DNA of 26,511 nucleotides. Origin: a virus. This document shows positions 13,181 through 19,007 of the stretch, one piece after another. The number at the start of each line of letters is the position of its first letter. The stretch's first letter is position 1. The notes beneath the pieces were generated by a model. It saw only the letters and a program-made list of their open reading frames with translations, did not search any database and was not told the DNA's origin. Location: the IMG/VR virus record IMGVR_UViG_3300037010_001596, positions 1 to 26,511 of that record. One strand, given 5' to 3'. A program made the translations under genes and the position numbers.

Positions 13181-15543
13181 ACTGCTCCGGCTGCAATCTC
13201 TTGCTGTGCCTGCGCCAACCATGCAGGGTCCACCTTCCAGTTCACCTCGATACCACGCACTGAGCGGTTGTACTTCCACACGGGCTTGAGGTGCAAGCGA
13301 TGGTGCTTCAACGTGCTGGTCAGCTTGTTGGGGCTGGTTGGCATGTTACCCACGGTGTACTCGAAGATCGTGTACAGCTCGTCGCGCGTCAGTTTGTCGT
13401 GGGCGCTGATGTCACTGACTATGTTCACGATCAGATCGCGATACCCTTGTGCCTTGGCTTGGATCAGGGCGTTGCCGGGAGTCAATGACTTCTGGCTTGG
13501 CAAGTGGTCCCAGAGAGTCTGGAGATCACCTTTGAGTAACGCATCACTGACCGTATCGATCGCAGTACGGCTGATGTCGATCAAAGTGCTACGAGACGTC
13601 GAGATCAGCGGTGTGCGGGCGCGGTCAGGGTCTGCTGGGTAGTGCATCAAGAATGCGTAGAAGTCGGGCAGCTCTTTCTCGATCTGGTCAATCTCGTGGC
13701 TAGTGATCTGCAGCTTGTTTTCTTGGTAAGCACCCACGTTGAAACGACGATCGTCGGGTGCCACTTCGACTGAGCTAGGCTTGTTCGACGCGAAGATCAT
13801 CGAAGTGAAGTTCGGAGCGATGTACGCAGGGCGATACATGTTCCGAATGCTGATCATGGGCTCCACGATCAGGTTCTTCAGTTTGGCGGTGACCTTGGTG
13901 TGGTACAGCGATTTGCCAGCCTCGATCTCGTCGATGAAGACGATGAACTTGTTCTCCATGAACTCAGTGAACTGTGACTCCAGCTCTTCCATCCGTTTAG
14001 CGGCTACGTTCTCATAGCCGAAGAGCGGAGTGAGGATGTTGTGCATGAGCAAGCCCTTGCCGGTGCCTTGTGTGCCTTGCAGCACCCATGCTGTACCGGC
14101 ACGAGTTTTGTACTGCACGATCACAGCCAGCCAGTTGTAGAAGTGGTCGAGCGTGGCTTTGTCGTTTCCTAGCACGTGGTCGATGATCTTGTTGACTACG
14201 CTGGGGGGTGAGGCGACATAGGGCGGTGTCGGGTTCTTCATCAGCTCGGATGGGTTGTAGATGTTCACCGTTTGAGCTTGACGATCGATCACGTTCGGGT
14301 TGTTGGGCTCGAACACGCGCTTCCAATCGGGGATGGACTCTCCGAGTGGCATCTTGTTGTTCTTCATGAAGTGGCGCAGTTGTGTCTCGGACTTGGCTGG
14401 GTACAGTTCCAACTTGTCGGTGCTGGTGTCGTAGATGCCATTCCAGTACACACCGGATGTGAACTCGCGAAAGGCGAGGTAGATCCGGCCGTTGGCATCA
14501 GGAGCACCGGACGCAGCTTGTTGGGTCAGCTTGGCCCAGTATTGCGGCAGCAGATCCTGCGTCTTGTACGCGGGCTCGCCTTTGAAGTTGTAGATGAACT
14601 CAGGGCTCTCTACAGGATGGTAGTAGGCCCATGAATCTCCGCCGTTCAGGTTGAAGTAGACGAACCCACGTTCTTCCTTCATGTCGGTGATTGTGGCTTG
14701 GCCCGGATTGGCCATGTACTCAACCGTGCCGTCGAACTTGTACTTCACGGCTTTCATCTTGGGTAAGCCTGCTGCGACACGAAGTTCGGAGACCTTCGCA
14801 TGAGTGCGATCGCGTAGCGCTTCCTGAAGGATCAGGTTGGTCGGTAGCGTTAGCTTCTTGTGAACACGCTGTTCGAACGAGATTCGTGGGATGGCGGGTT
14901 TGCCGCGCGTGCCCTTGTCCGGAAACGGGTCGGCGATACCCTTGCCGAGGACAGGTGGGGCGATGTACAGCAGCTTGTCGTTCTGACATGTGGTGATGTC
15001 AAGAGGCCAGCGCAGCGAGTTGCCGGTCTTGGTGAGTTGAAGCTGACCGCTCAGAGTAGGGCGGCTCAGGTTCAGATCTTGGAGCCAGTTCTTCAGTTGC
15101 TGAGGACGTACGGCTTTGTCCAGCTGCATGAAGATATGGCAGCGGAAACCAGCCTTGTTCTCGATGCCCATGGACGAGGACCACTGAAGGATGTAGTCAG
15201 TCTCTGCGCATCCGATGTCGGACAGGAAATGGTCCACGGATTGATAGCCCTCGATGCCGTCGAGGTCGAGACAGATCCACTCAGTCAGATCTTCGCTGTT
15301 GGTCGCACCTTTGCGGGATTCAGCGACCAGCTGGCGTCCAAGCTTACCCTTGACCATGCAGTCACCACGTGCAGCGTACTTCTGGATGTGTCCGTAGAGG
15401 TCGTAGAGCGTGTGGCAGGTCTCTTGGCTCGAAGTGACCTCGTACACAAAGGGATAGGGATGCTTGACCAGTTCGTTGTTCACGAGCTCGTAGCGCTTGA
15501 CGATCGGCCTGTCTGCGGTTAGGAAGAAGACATCGAAACTCAT
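13177..15543 (-). CDS. Primase-helicase fusion: AEP-like primase plus SF3 (D5-type) helicase
   Basis: A 788-residue replication protein. The N-terminal half has an archaeo-eukaryotic primase-like set: D93-x-D95 (ICLDLDG), H136 (RCHIFMQ) and D182 (WPLDIT). The C-terminal half is a superfamily 3 helicase: Walker A GTQGTGKG (490-497), Walker B FIVFIDEI (533-540) and motif C with ASNKPSSVEVAPDDRRF (585-601). Such fusions prime and unwind DNA at phage and plasmid origins and match the family A polymerase downstream. The true start is ATG 15543, overlapping the XRE gene stop (ATGA at 15540-15543). A longer open frame up to 15861 is an artefact lying inside the repressor genes. No strong SD, so coupling is likely. 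Confidence 0.93.
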   Translation of the reverse strand: MSFDVFFLTADRPIVKRYELVNNELVKHPYPFVYEVTSSQETCHTLYDLYGHIQKYAARGDCMVKGKLGRQLVAESRKGATNSEDLTEWICLDLDGIEGYQSVDHFLSDIGCAETDYILQWSSSMGIENKAGFRCHIFMQLDKAVRPQQLKNWLQDLNLSRPTLSGQLQLTKTGNSLRWPLDITTCQNDKLLYIAPPVLGKGIADPFPDKGTRGKPAIPRISFEQRVHKKLTLPTNLILQEALRDRTHAKVSELRVAAGLPKMKAVKYKFDGTVEYMANPGQATITDMKEERGFVYFNLNGGDSWAYYHPVESPEFIYNFKGEPAYKTQDLLPQYWAKLTQQAASGAPDANGRIYLAFREFTSGVYWNGIYDTSTDKLELYPAKSETQLRHFMKNNKMPLGESIPDWKRVFEPNNPNVIDRQAQTVNIYNPSELMKNPTPPYVASPPSVVNKIIDHVLGNDKATLDHFYNWLAVIVQYKTRAGTAWVLQGTQGTGKGLLMHNILTPLFGYENVAAKRMEELESQFTEFMENKFIVFIDEIEAGKSLYHTKVTAKLKNLIVEPMISIRNMYRPAYIAPNFTSMIFASNKPSSVEVAPDDRRFNVGAYQENKLQITSHEIDQIEKELPDFYAFLMHYPADPDRARTPLISTSRSTLIDISRTAIDTVSDALLKGDLQTLWDHLPSQKSLTPGNALIQAKAQGYRDLIVNIVSDISAHDKLTRDELYTIFEYTVGNMPTSPNKLTSTLKHHRLHLKPVWKYNRSVRGIEVNWKVDPAWLAQAQQEIAAGAV

Positions 15544-15767
15544 GTTTGTGGTACTTCGAAGATCAGTTGTTGGACCTCGACATTGAGGGCTTGGGCCAGC
15601 GCACACATTGTGGAGAGACGAGGGTCTCGGGTCTTGCCTGCCTCGATGAGCAAGACGTTTCTTGCGCTCAGCCCGGTGCGGTCTGCCAGTCCACGATAGG
15701 ACAGACCCATGCGTTCGCGTAGCATGCGAACCATCAGGCCGTTGAACTTGAATTGACGTGCTTTCAT
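15540..15767 (-). CDS. XRE-family helix-turn-helix regulator, 75 aa
   Basis: A single HTH_3/XRE domain fills the protein: LRERMGLSYRGLADRTGLSA and RNVLLIEAGKTRDPRLSTMC, followed by ALAQALNVEVQQL. There is no dimerisation or cleavage domain, so it is a Cro-size DNA-binding protein. It is translated from an ATGA overlap with the preceding XRE gene without a visible SD and overlaps the primase gene at its own stop. Likely binds the operator at 16021-16078 together with, or in competition with, its neighbour; which one represses is not readable from sequence. Confidence 0.9.
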   Translation of the reverse strand: MKARQFKFNGLMVRMLRERMGLSYRGLADRTGLSARNVLLIEAGKTRDPRLSTMCALAQALNVEVQQLIFEVPQT

Positions 15768-16015
15768 TTGGTGGCCGTGATGAGGAGCTTGCAGATGGCG
15801 TCGTTGGCCGGTTGCTTGGCGGGTGGTTCGAGGAGATCACGGTAGTCGACGTGGAACACATCAGCTACGGCAAGCAACGTTTCGAGGGTGGGAGTGTGCC
15901 CACGCTCGATGGCTGTGATGGTTGAGAGCGAGACCTTGGCGTTGTGTGCGAGTTCAAGCTGGGTGAAGTTGAAGCGTTCGCGGAGCTTACGAATGATGCC
16001 TTGTCTGAGGATCAT
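15764..16015 (-). CDS. XRE-family helix-turn-helix regulator, 83 aa
   Basis: First gene of the leftward operon. It has an XRE domain: IIRKLRERFNFTQLELAHNA, KVSLSTITAIERGHTPTLET, then LLAVADVFHVDYRDLLEPP and a short tail. No RecA-sensitive protease domain is present, unlike lambda CI. ATG 16015 is preceded by AGGA and lies 8-9 bp downstream of a half-site of the operator palindrome, a layout typical of autoregulation. Fifteen bases upstream a GTG is in frame but has no support. The paired XRE genes at the head of the operon most likely form its control switch. Confidence 0.9.
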   Translation of the reverse strand: MILRQGIIRKLRERFNFTQLELAHNAKVSLSTITAIERGHTPTLETLLAVADVFHVDYRDLLEPPAKQPANDAICKLLITATK

Positions 16016-16020
16016 GACGG

Positions 16021-16078
16021 TTCCTAGCACGTAGAAAAATGGAACTGAAATTCTAGCACAAAATCTGGGTGCTAGAAA
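16021..16078 (-). promoter_or_regulatory. Leftward early promoter inside a palindromic operator
   Basis: Perfect 9-bp arms TTCTAGCAC (16051-16059) and GTGCTAGAA (16069-16077) flank a 9-bp spacer. A third partial half-site, CTAGCAC, lies at 16024-16030. On the minus strand the left arm contains an extended -10 element TGCTAGAAT (16050-16058); the -35 position (16073-16078, TTTCTA) is poor, as is usual for extended -10 promoters. The operator covers the whole promoter, and the first gene downstream is an XRE regulator, so repression by one or both XRE proteins is expected. Symmetry is observed; binding is inferred. Confidence 0.65.
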
Positions 16079-16079
16079 A

Positions 16080-16104
16080 GTACATGCTCAGAGCAGGGTA
16101 CATG
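16080..16104. repeat. Two GTACATG direct repeats upstream of the operator
   Basis: GTACATG occurs at 16080-16086 and 16098-16104, 18 bp apart start to start, just upstream of the leftward promoter. An imperfect inverted copy (TATGTAC) lies at 16152-16158. The spacing, close to two helical turns, would place bound proteins on the same DNA face. This could be an activator site or a second operator for the neighbouring XRE or RHH regulators. Confidence 0.4.
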
Positions 16105-16130
16105 GGGGGTGATCGCAAGGAACGTGGGGC

Positions 16131-16178
16131 AGAGTGTAAGGTGCTTTCCCCTATGTACTACTACCTTTCTTACACTCT
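16131..16178. repeat. 10-bp inverted repeat around a 28-bp spacer in the divergent regulatory gap
   Basis: AGAGTGTAAG (16131-16140) and CTTACACTCT (16169-16178) are perfect inverted copies. Further partial copies of the core are CCTTAC at 16185-16190 and GCGTAAG at 16294-16300. The core differs from the CTAGCAC operator, so a different protein, perhaps the RHH product encoded just to the right, may bind here. A cruciform is less likely with so long a spacer. Confidence 0.45.
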
Positions 16179-16326
16179 TTCATTCCTTACAAAATAAAAA
16201 CTCATTCTGAAGAAAAATAAAAAGACAAGTAGTTAAGTAATAGAGAAGATAGATTTCTAGAGGAGGTTTAGTCGGCCGCCTCGGATCGAGAGAGCGTAAG
16301 ACTTGGTCACGTGATACCATCTACCC
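16179..16326. promoter_or_regulatory. AT-rich gap upstream of the RHH gene
   Basis: From about 16180 to 16255 the sequence is clearly more A/T-rich than anything else in the window (runs such as ACAAAATAAAAAC and GAAAAATAAAAAG). No hexamer pair with acceptable spacing stands out as a rightward promoter, although one is expected. An AGAGGAGG at 16257-16265 looks like a strong Shine-Dalgarno site, but no ATG, GTG or TTG follows at usable distance. The AT-rich tract could ease DNA melting or act as a replication-start region; I see no iterated origin motif. Confidence 0.4.
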
Positions 16327-16545
16327 ATGAACATGTCTGACGCCCGTTGGTTCCTGAAGTACGAGTCCGTAGGGGCGTCGGCGCGCTTGCTGCTGTCCTT
16401 GCCACAACCCATGCTTGACGATGCTCATGCAGCAGCTAGGTTGCAGGGCATCAGTGTTGCGGAGCTCGTTCGTCGTGCCATGACACATCACATGTCGGAG
16501 CTCGCACGTGTGCACCCGGAGCTGGTGTTGAAGGGGCAGGCCTAA
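16327..16545 (+). CDS. Ribbon-helix-helix DNA-binding protein, 72 aa
   Basis: Short protein with an Arc/MetJ/CopG-like core. LLLSLPQPMLDDAHAAARLQ gives the beta strand (LLLSLP) and helix A, then GISVAELVRRAMTHHMSEL gives helix B with the usual G-(I/V)-S-x-x-E-L-V-R-R-A pattern. Such proteins bind DNA as dimers through the strand and usually repress their own promoter. It is the only rightward gene in the 0-19 kb part and faces the end of another operon. No Shine-Dalgarno site precedes ATG 16327 (or ATG 16333), so translation may be leaderless or weak. Confidence 0.8.
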   Translation: MNMSDARWFLKYESVGASARLLLSLPQPMLDDAHAAARLQGISVAELVRRAMTHHMSELARVHPELVLKGQA

Positions 16546-16584
16546 AAAGAAAAACGGCCAGCCGGATTGCTCCAGCTGGCCGTT
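16543..16584 (-). terminator. Rho-independent terminator of the leftward 16603-18708 operon
   Basis: A perfect 10-bp stem, AACGGCCAGC (16553-16562) with GCTGGCCGTT (16575-16584), has an inner GGA/TCC pairing and a TTGC loop. Read on the minus strand it is followed by TTTTTCTTTTTA (16541-16552), a standard terminator. It stops transcripts from the minus-strand gene at 16603-17421. On the plus strand it lacks a T-run, so it would not efficiently end the RHH transcript, whose stop overlaps the tract. Confidence 0.85.
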
Positions 16585-16605
16585 GTGCTTAGTGCTTAGT
16601 GCTTA
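16585..16605. repeat. Three tandem heptamers (GTGCTTA)
   Basis: GTGCTTA is repeated exactly three times between the terminator stem and the end of the 272-aa gene. Read on the minus strand it is TAAGCAC x3, and the first copy supplies the gene's TAA stop. Probably slippage-derived; no function is evident. Confidence 0.8.
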
Positions 16606-17421
16606 GGCGCGCAGATCCTCAAGCGTGCGGACGTTTACACCGCGTTCGATTGCTTCGCTGATCTCATCGCGGTGCTGCTTCTCGAACTCGTTGACCCACT
16701 TGGCCGTTTCGCTGATGCCTTCTTCAATCAGCGGAATGCTGGCAAGGTCGGTCAAGCGGCGGCTGCGCATAACTCGCAGCAGCACTTGATCGCGAGCCTT
16801 GAGCAACGCTTCCGCTACCTTCACACCCAGTTGGTGTTGAGCGATGATCGGCAGATCAGTCACGCTGCTCTCGTAGCCGTTGTCACCGAATCCGTTGAAC
16901 GTCTGGATGATCGCCGGCATCATCTCCTTCAGCCGTTCCCGGTCCCGACGTTCTTGCAGCTCGTGCAGTTGCGCGATGGTCTTCTCATCCGTGCGTGCAG
17001 CTTCGGCCAGAGCTTTCACCAGCGTCTTGTCGAGCGGCTGAGCCTTATCGGTCATAAACCGCAGCATTCCATCGAGCGACAACGGTTCATCCCATTTGGA
17101 CGTAGTGATCGTTTTGAGCTCGCTGTTTGCCCAGTCATACACCGCGTGCCAGATGCTGGCTTGCTTGATGGCTGGCACGTTCTCGCTGAAGCCCATTTCA
17201 CGTGCGATTTCGTCCACGCTGCGTGTGTTCTCGTCTTGCTCGTTGCGCTGATCGAGTGCAGTCGTTTGCGATTCCTCATCGCGTTCTGTGCGTTCTTGTT
17301 CACGCAGGTGCTGACGGATTGCGCCAATGCACTTGGCCATCGCGCTGTGCGTGACTGCGCGCAGTGCGGGGATACGTGCCGAGTTGTCGAGGTTGCTGAT
17401 GACGTCAAAGATCGTGTTCAT
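16603..17421 (-). CDS. Hypothetical protein, 272 aa, last gene of the small leftward operon
   Basis: Not recognised. It starts MNTIFDVISNLDNSARIPAL and is almost entirely alpha-helical and charged (for example IGAIRQHLREQERTERDEE and IAQLHELQERRDRERLKEMM). No cysteine cluster, P-loop or membrane segment is visible. The composition suggests an elongated or oligomeric structural/regulatory protein. ATG 17421 is chosen for TGGAG 5 bp upstream; the frame open to 17538 covers a highly structured non-coding gap instead. It terminates at the hairpin at 16543-16584. Confidence 0.78.
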   Translation of the reverse strand: MNTIFDVISNLDNSARIPALRAVTHSAMAKCIGAIRQHLREQERTERDEESQTTALDQRNEQDENTRSVDEIAREMGFSENVPAIKQASIWHAVYDWANSELKTITTSKWDEPLSLDGMLRFMTDKAQPLDKTLVKALAEAARTDEKTIAQLHELQERRDRERLKEMMPAIIQTFNGFGDNGYESSVTDLPIIAQHQLGVKVAEALLKARDQVLLRVMRSRRLTDLASIPLIEEGISETAKWVNEFEKQHRDEISEAIERGVNVRTLEDLRA

Positions 17422-17445
17422 AACTACTCCAGTTGGTTTGTTGCA

Positions 17446-17558
17446 GCAGACAGCCGGTCTGCAAGCGGTGGGTGAGATCACCCAGTGAACGCCGCACGCG
17501 ACGCTCACTGGGTGGCAGTCTTGACGACTGCCACACACTCACTAGTCGCGACTAGTGA
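17446..17558 (-). other. Highly structured intergenic region with five inverted repeats
   Basis: Five perfect inverted repeats fall within 113 bp: GCAGAC/GTCTGC (17446-17462), GGGTGA/TCACCC (17470-17483), CACCCAGTGA/TCACTGGGTG (17479-17514), GTGGCAGTC/GACTGCCAC (17512-17534) and a 20-bp palindrome (17539-17558) that includes the stop codon of the 55-aa gene. The second and third share an arm, and the third and fourth share three bases, so those structures exclude each other. It lies between the 55-aa and 272-aa genes in one transcript. No T-run follows any stem, so these are not ordinary terminators. A switchable RNA or protein-binding leader is likely. Confidence 0.6.
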
Positions 17559-17709
17559 AGTCCTTAATTAGTTGGGCAACTTCCTCTTCGGTTAGCTCGC
17601 CGTCTTCTAGTTGCTGCTCCAGATCGGCGAGGAATTCCTCTGGAGACTGCGCGTACTGTTGGTACAGCGCATCTAGCGCTGCACCCTCGAATCCGTAGAC
17701 GATCATCAT
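17542..17709 (-). CDS. Small acidic protein, 55 aa
   Basis: The product MMIVYGFEGAALDALYQQYA... is strongly acidic: more than a quarter of residues are Asp/Glu and only two are basic (Lys, Arg near the C-terminus). It is predicted helical (EEFLADLEQQLEDGELTEEE). Small acidic phage early proteins often inhibit host DNA-binding enzymes by mimicking DNA, but nothing here proves that. ATG 17709 overlaps the upstream TGA (ATGA) and has GAGGA 9 bp before it. A frame open to 17817 is not supported. Confidence 0.65.
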   Translation of the reverse strand: MMIVYGFEGAALDALYQQYAQSPEEFLADLEQQLEDGELTEEEVAQLIKDFTSRD

Positions 17710-18005
17710 TTCAGTTCGTCCTCGCGAAGCTTCAACTGCCAGATCCGGCCCTTGAAGTATTGTTTGTTCTTGATGTAGCCGAACGCATAACGCGCGACTG
17801 ACGTGAATCCTGAGCACATGAGCCCAGCGACCGCAGCAGCCATCACACCGCTGAACGTCCCGTAGTGCATGATGTACGCAAGCACGGAGACGCTTAAATC
17901 CAAGGCCAATGGATGGCCTAGCAGCTTTAACGAGATGTGTCTCGGGAGCTTGATGCCTAGCAACAGCATCCCGAGAAATATGATGACGCCGCTCTCAACA
18001 ATCAT
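17706..18005 (-). CDS. Small integral membrane protein, 99 aa
   Basis: Hydrophobic segments lie at about residues 3-19 (VESGVIIFLGMLLLGIKL), 33-48 and 52-70 (SGVMAAAVAGLMCSGFTSVA), followed by a basic, soluble C-terminal tail (KNKQYFKGRIWQLKLREDEL). The KLPR--SLKLLGHPLALDL linker and HYGTFSGVMAA motif are a pattern I have seen in a widespread, uncharacterised phage membrane-protein family. Start 18005 lies inside the end of the upstream gene with GAGGA 5 bp before it. It probably sits in the host inner membrane. Confidence 0.78.
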   Translation of the reverse strand: MIVESGVIIFLGMLLLGIKLPRHISLKLLGHPLALDLSVSVLAYIMHYGTFSGVMAAAVAGLMCSGFTSVARYAFGYIKNKQYFKGRIWQLKLREDELK

Positions 18006-18369
18006 CGTCGTCCTCTACCAAGTCACTGAGTGCTTCGGCAAACTCTTCGATGTACAACTGAAGCTTAGGATCAGCATTGACCTCGTCCATCGTTTCCATC
18101 AGCGCATCGAATTCCAGTTTCAGCGCCGGACCGTAGTGCTTAGTCACTGCTTTCGCAGCCGCGATGAACTGAAGCAGCGGTTCTGGGTCCTGCTCGGTCT
18201 TGTCGATGATCGCAATAGCGCAGCTACGGTAGAACGCAAGACCCAGCGGTATGGTTTTGCGTGCCTGATATTCCACGACGTCGAGATACCTAGCGACCGT
18301 CTTCCGCGCCTTACGCGCTTTGTGCTTAGCAACGAAGTTGGTGACGCACGAGGTAACGAATTCAAACAT
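17995..18369 (-). CDS. Hypothetical protein, 124 aa, acidic C-terminus
   Basis: Unknown family. It starts MFEFVTSCVTNFVAKHKARK and has a basic N-terminal segment (residues about 15-30), a helical middle (PLLQFIAAAKAVTKHYGPAL) and an acidic end (LVEDDDDC). Start 18369 has AAGGAG 8 bp upstream, in a leader that repeats the structure upstream of the previous gene. A frame open to 18444 would run through that leader and is rejected. Its 3' end overlaps the membrane-protein gene by 11 bp. Confidence 0.72.
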   Translation of the reverse strand: MFEFVTSCVTNFVAKHKARKARKTVARYLDVVEYQARKTIPLGLAFYRSCAIAIIDKTEQDPEPLLQFIAAAKAVTKHYGPALKLEFDALMETMDEVNADPKLQLYIEEFAEALSDLVEDDDDC

Positions 18370-18388
18370 TTCAAGATCTCCTTCAAAC

Positions 18389-18442
18389 TGAGCAACATCG
18401 CTCAAAACACAAAGGGCCTGCGTGCGAAGCACGCAAGCCGCC
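18389..18442 (-). repeat. Two-hairpin leader element, copy A
   Basis: Upstream of the 124-aa gene, small stem TGAGC/GCTCA (18389-18404), then AAAGGGC, then stem TGCGTGC-GAA-GCACGCA (18419-18435), then GCCGCC (18437-18442). The same order of parts, with changed stem sequence but conserved pairing, occurs upstream of the next gene (copy B). On the minus strand the strong stem is followed by a moderately T-rich stretch (GGCCCTTTGTGTTTTG), so weak termination is possible. Confidence 0.6.
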
Positions 18443-18444
18443 AA

Positions 18445-18708
18445 TCACGCAACTTGTCTGTGAACGTACGTGTTCCAGCCCGTACGTATCTTTGCCCAGC
18501 GCGTACCATCGCGCTTCGTGTACTCGGACACGGTTTGTCCGACACCCTGCGGCTGCGCACGCGGATCCAAGCGCTGCGCACGCAGTTCTTCGAGCTGCGT
18601 GAGCAGCTCACCGTGCTTAGCACATAGATCCCAAAGCTGCTTGTCCAGATCTGCGCACTTCGTACGCAGCTCTTCGTTTTCCTTCTCAAGTTCCTCAAGC
18701 CGAATCAT
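18445..18708 (-). CDS. Coiled-coil protein, 87 aa, first gene of the small leftward operon
   Basis: It starts MIRLEELEKENEELRTKCAD, and residues 1-46 form a strong leucine-zipper-like coiled coil (LEELEKENEELR, LDKQLWDLCAKHGELLTQLE), followed by a soluble C-terminal half (SEYTKRDGTRWAKIRTGWNT). No DNA-binding basic region precedes the zipper. Probably a dimer; function unknown. ATG 18708 has AAAGGAG 6 bp upstream, but this site can be paired in a hairpin (18717-18752). Confidence 0.72.
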   Translation of the reverse strand: MIRLEELEKENEELRTKCADLDKQLWDLCAKHGELLTQLEELRAQRLDPRAQPQGVGQTVSEYTKRDGTRWAKIRTGWNTYVHRQVA

Positions 18709-18716
18709 TTACAACT

Positions 18717-18789
18717 CCTTTGCAAGCGAGCGAAATCGCTCACAAGCAAAGGGCAAGCACGCGAAGCGTGCAAAAAATCAAAAGCCGCC
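18717..18789 (-). promoter_or_regulatory. Two-hairpin leader element, copy B, covering the ribosome binding site
   Basis: Stem CCTTTGC (18717-18723) with GCAAAGG (18746-18752), inner stem GAGCGA/TCGCTC (18728-18741), then stem GCACGC-GAA-GCGTGC (18757-18771), then GCCGCC (18784-18789). In the minus-strand RNA, the outer arm overlaps the AAGGAG Shine-Dalgarno site (complement of 18715-18720) of the 87-aa gene, so folding would hide it. Parts and order match copy A at 18389-18442. Suggests translation control by RNA structure. Confidence 0.55.
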
Positions 18790-18828
18790 GAGGTAGGAGT
18801 TCCAAGACACTCCTTTCCCAGCGGCGGC
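18772..18828 (-). terminator. Terminator-like hairpin upstream of the 87-aa gene (possible attenuator)
   Basis: Outer 7-bp arms GCCGCCG (18784-18790) and CGGCGGC (18822-18828) enclose inner arms AGGAGT/ACTCCT (18795-18814). On the minus strand the stem is followed by TTTTGATTTTTT (18772-18783). It would end leftward transcripts before the 87-aa gene. Since no minus-strand gene lies to the right, it is either an attenuator in that operon's leader or a block to antisense transcription from the late region. Confidence 0.55.
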
Positions 18829-18978
18829 GAACCGAAACCGAAGCCACCCCTCGCCGAGGGGCGAAGGGGGGAGGGGGTGTCACTCGGTAACATAGCCCCT
18901 CGCACCATGTTTTTTGGCCCCCTGCTATCAAAACCGAAGTGCCCCCACCCCCTGTTTTCAGTCCCGAGCCCCAAAAAA
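18829..18978. other. Gap between the leftward operon and the late genes, G-rich on the + strand
   Basis: No convincing gene is seen. A short perfect stem CCCCTC-GCC-GAGGGG is at 18847-18861, followed by a purine tract with runs of six and five guanines (18866-18877). C-rich runs (GCCCCCACCCCCTG) are at 18941-18954. A leftward promoter for the 87-aa gene should lie here, but I find no well-spaced hexamers; TTGATA on the minus strand (around 18925-18930) is the best -35-like sequence but lacks a good partner. Confidence 0.4.
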
Positions 18979-19007
18979 TTGCGCCAAAATTTTCCTAGGA
19001 CTACAAT
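18979..19007 (+). promoter_or_regulatory. Candidate late promoter just before the small terminase gene
   Basis: TTGCGC (18979-18984), a 17-bp spacer and TACAAT (19002-19007) form a sigma70-like pair: strong -10, weak -35. Transcription would start around 19013-19015, two to four bases before ATG 19017, giving a leaderless or nearly leaderless message. This agrees with the lack of any Shine-Dalgarno site there. Evidence is sequence pattern only. Confidence 0.45.

Noticed and set aside
15544-15861. N-terminal extension of the primase-helicase
   Set aside because: It lies inside the two XRE genes in another frame. The ATG at 15543 in the ATGA overlap gives the expected N-terminus.
18856-18879. 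Possible G-quadruplex on the plus strand
   Set aside because: Only three long guanine runs are separated by loops. A four-run, three-tetrad structure needs awkward splitting of one run, so evidence is weak.
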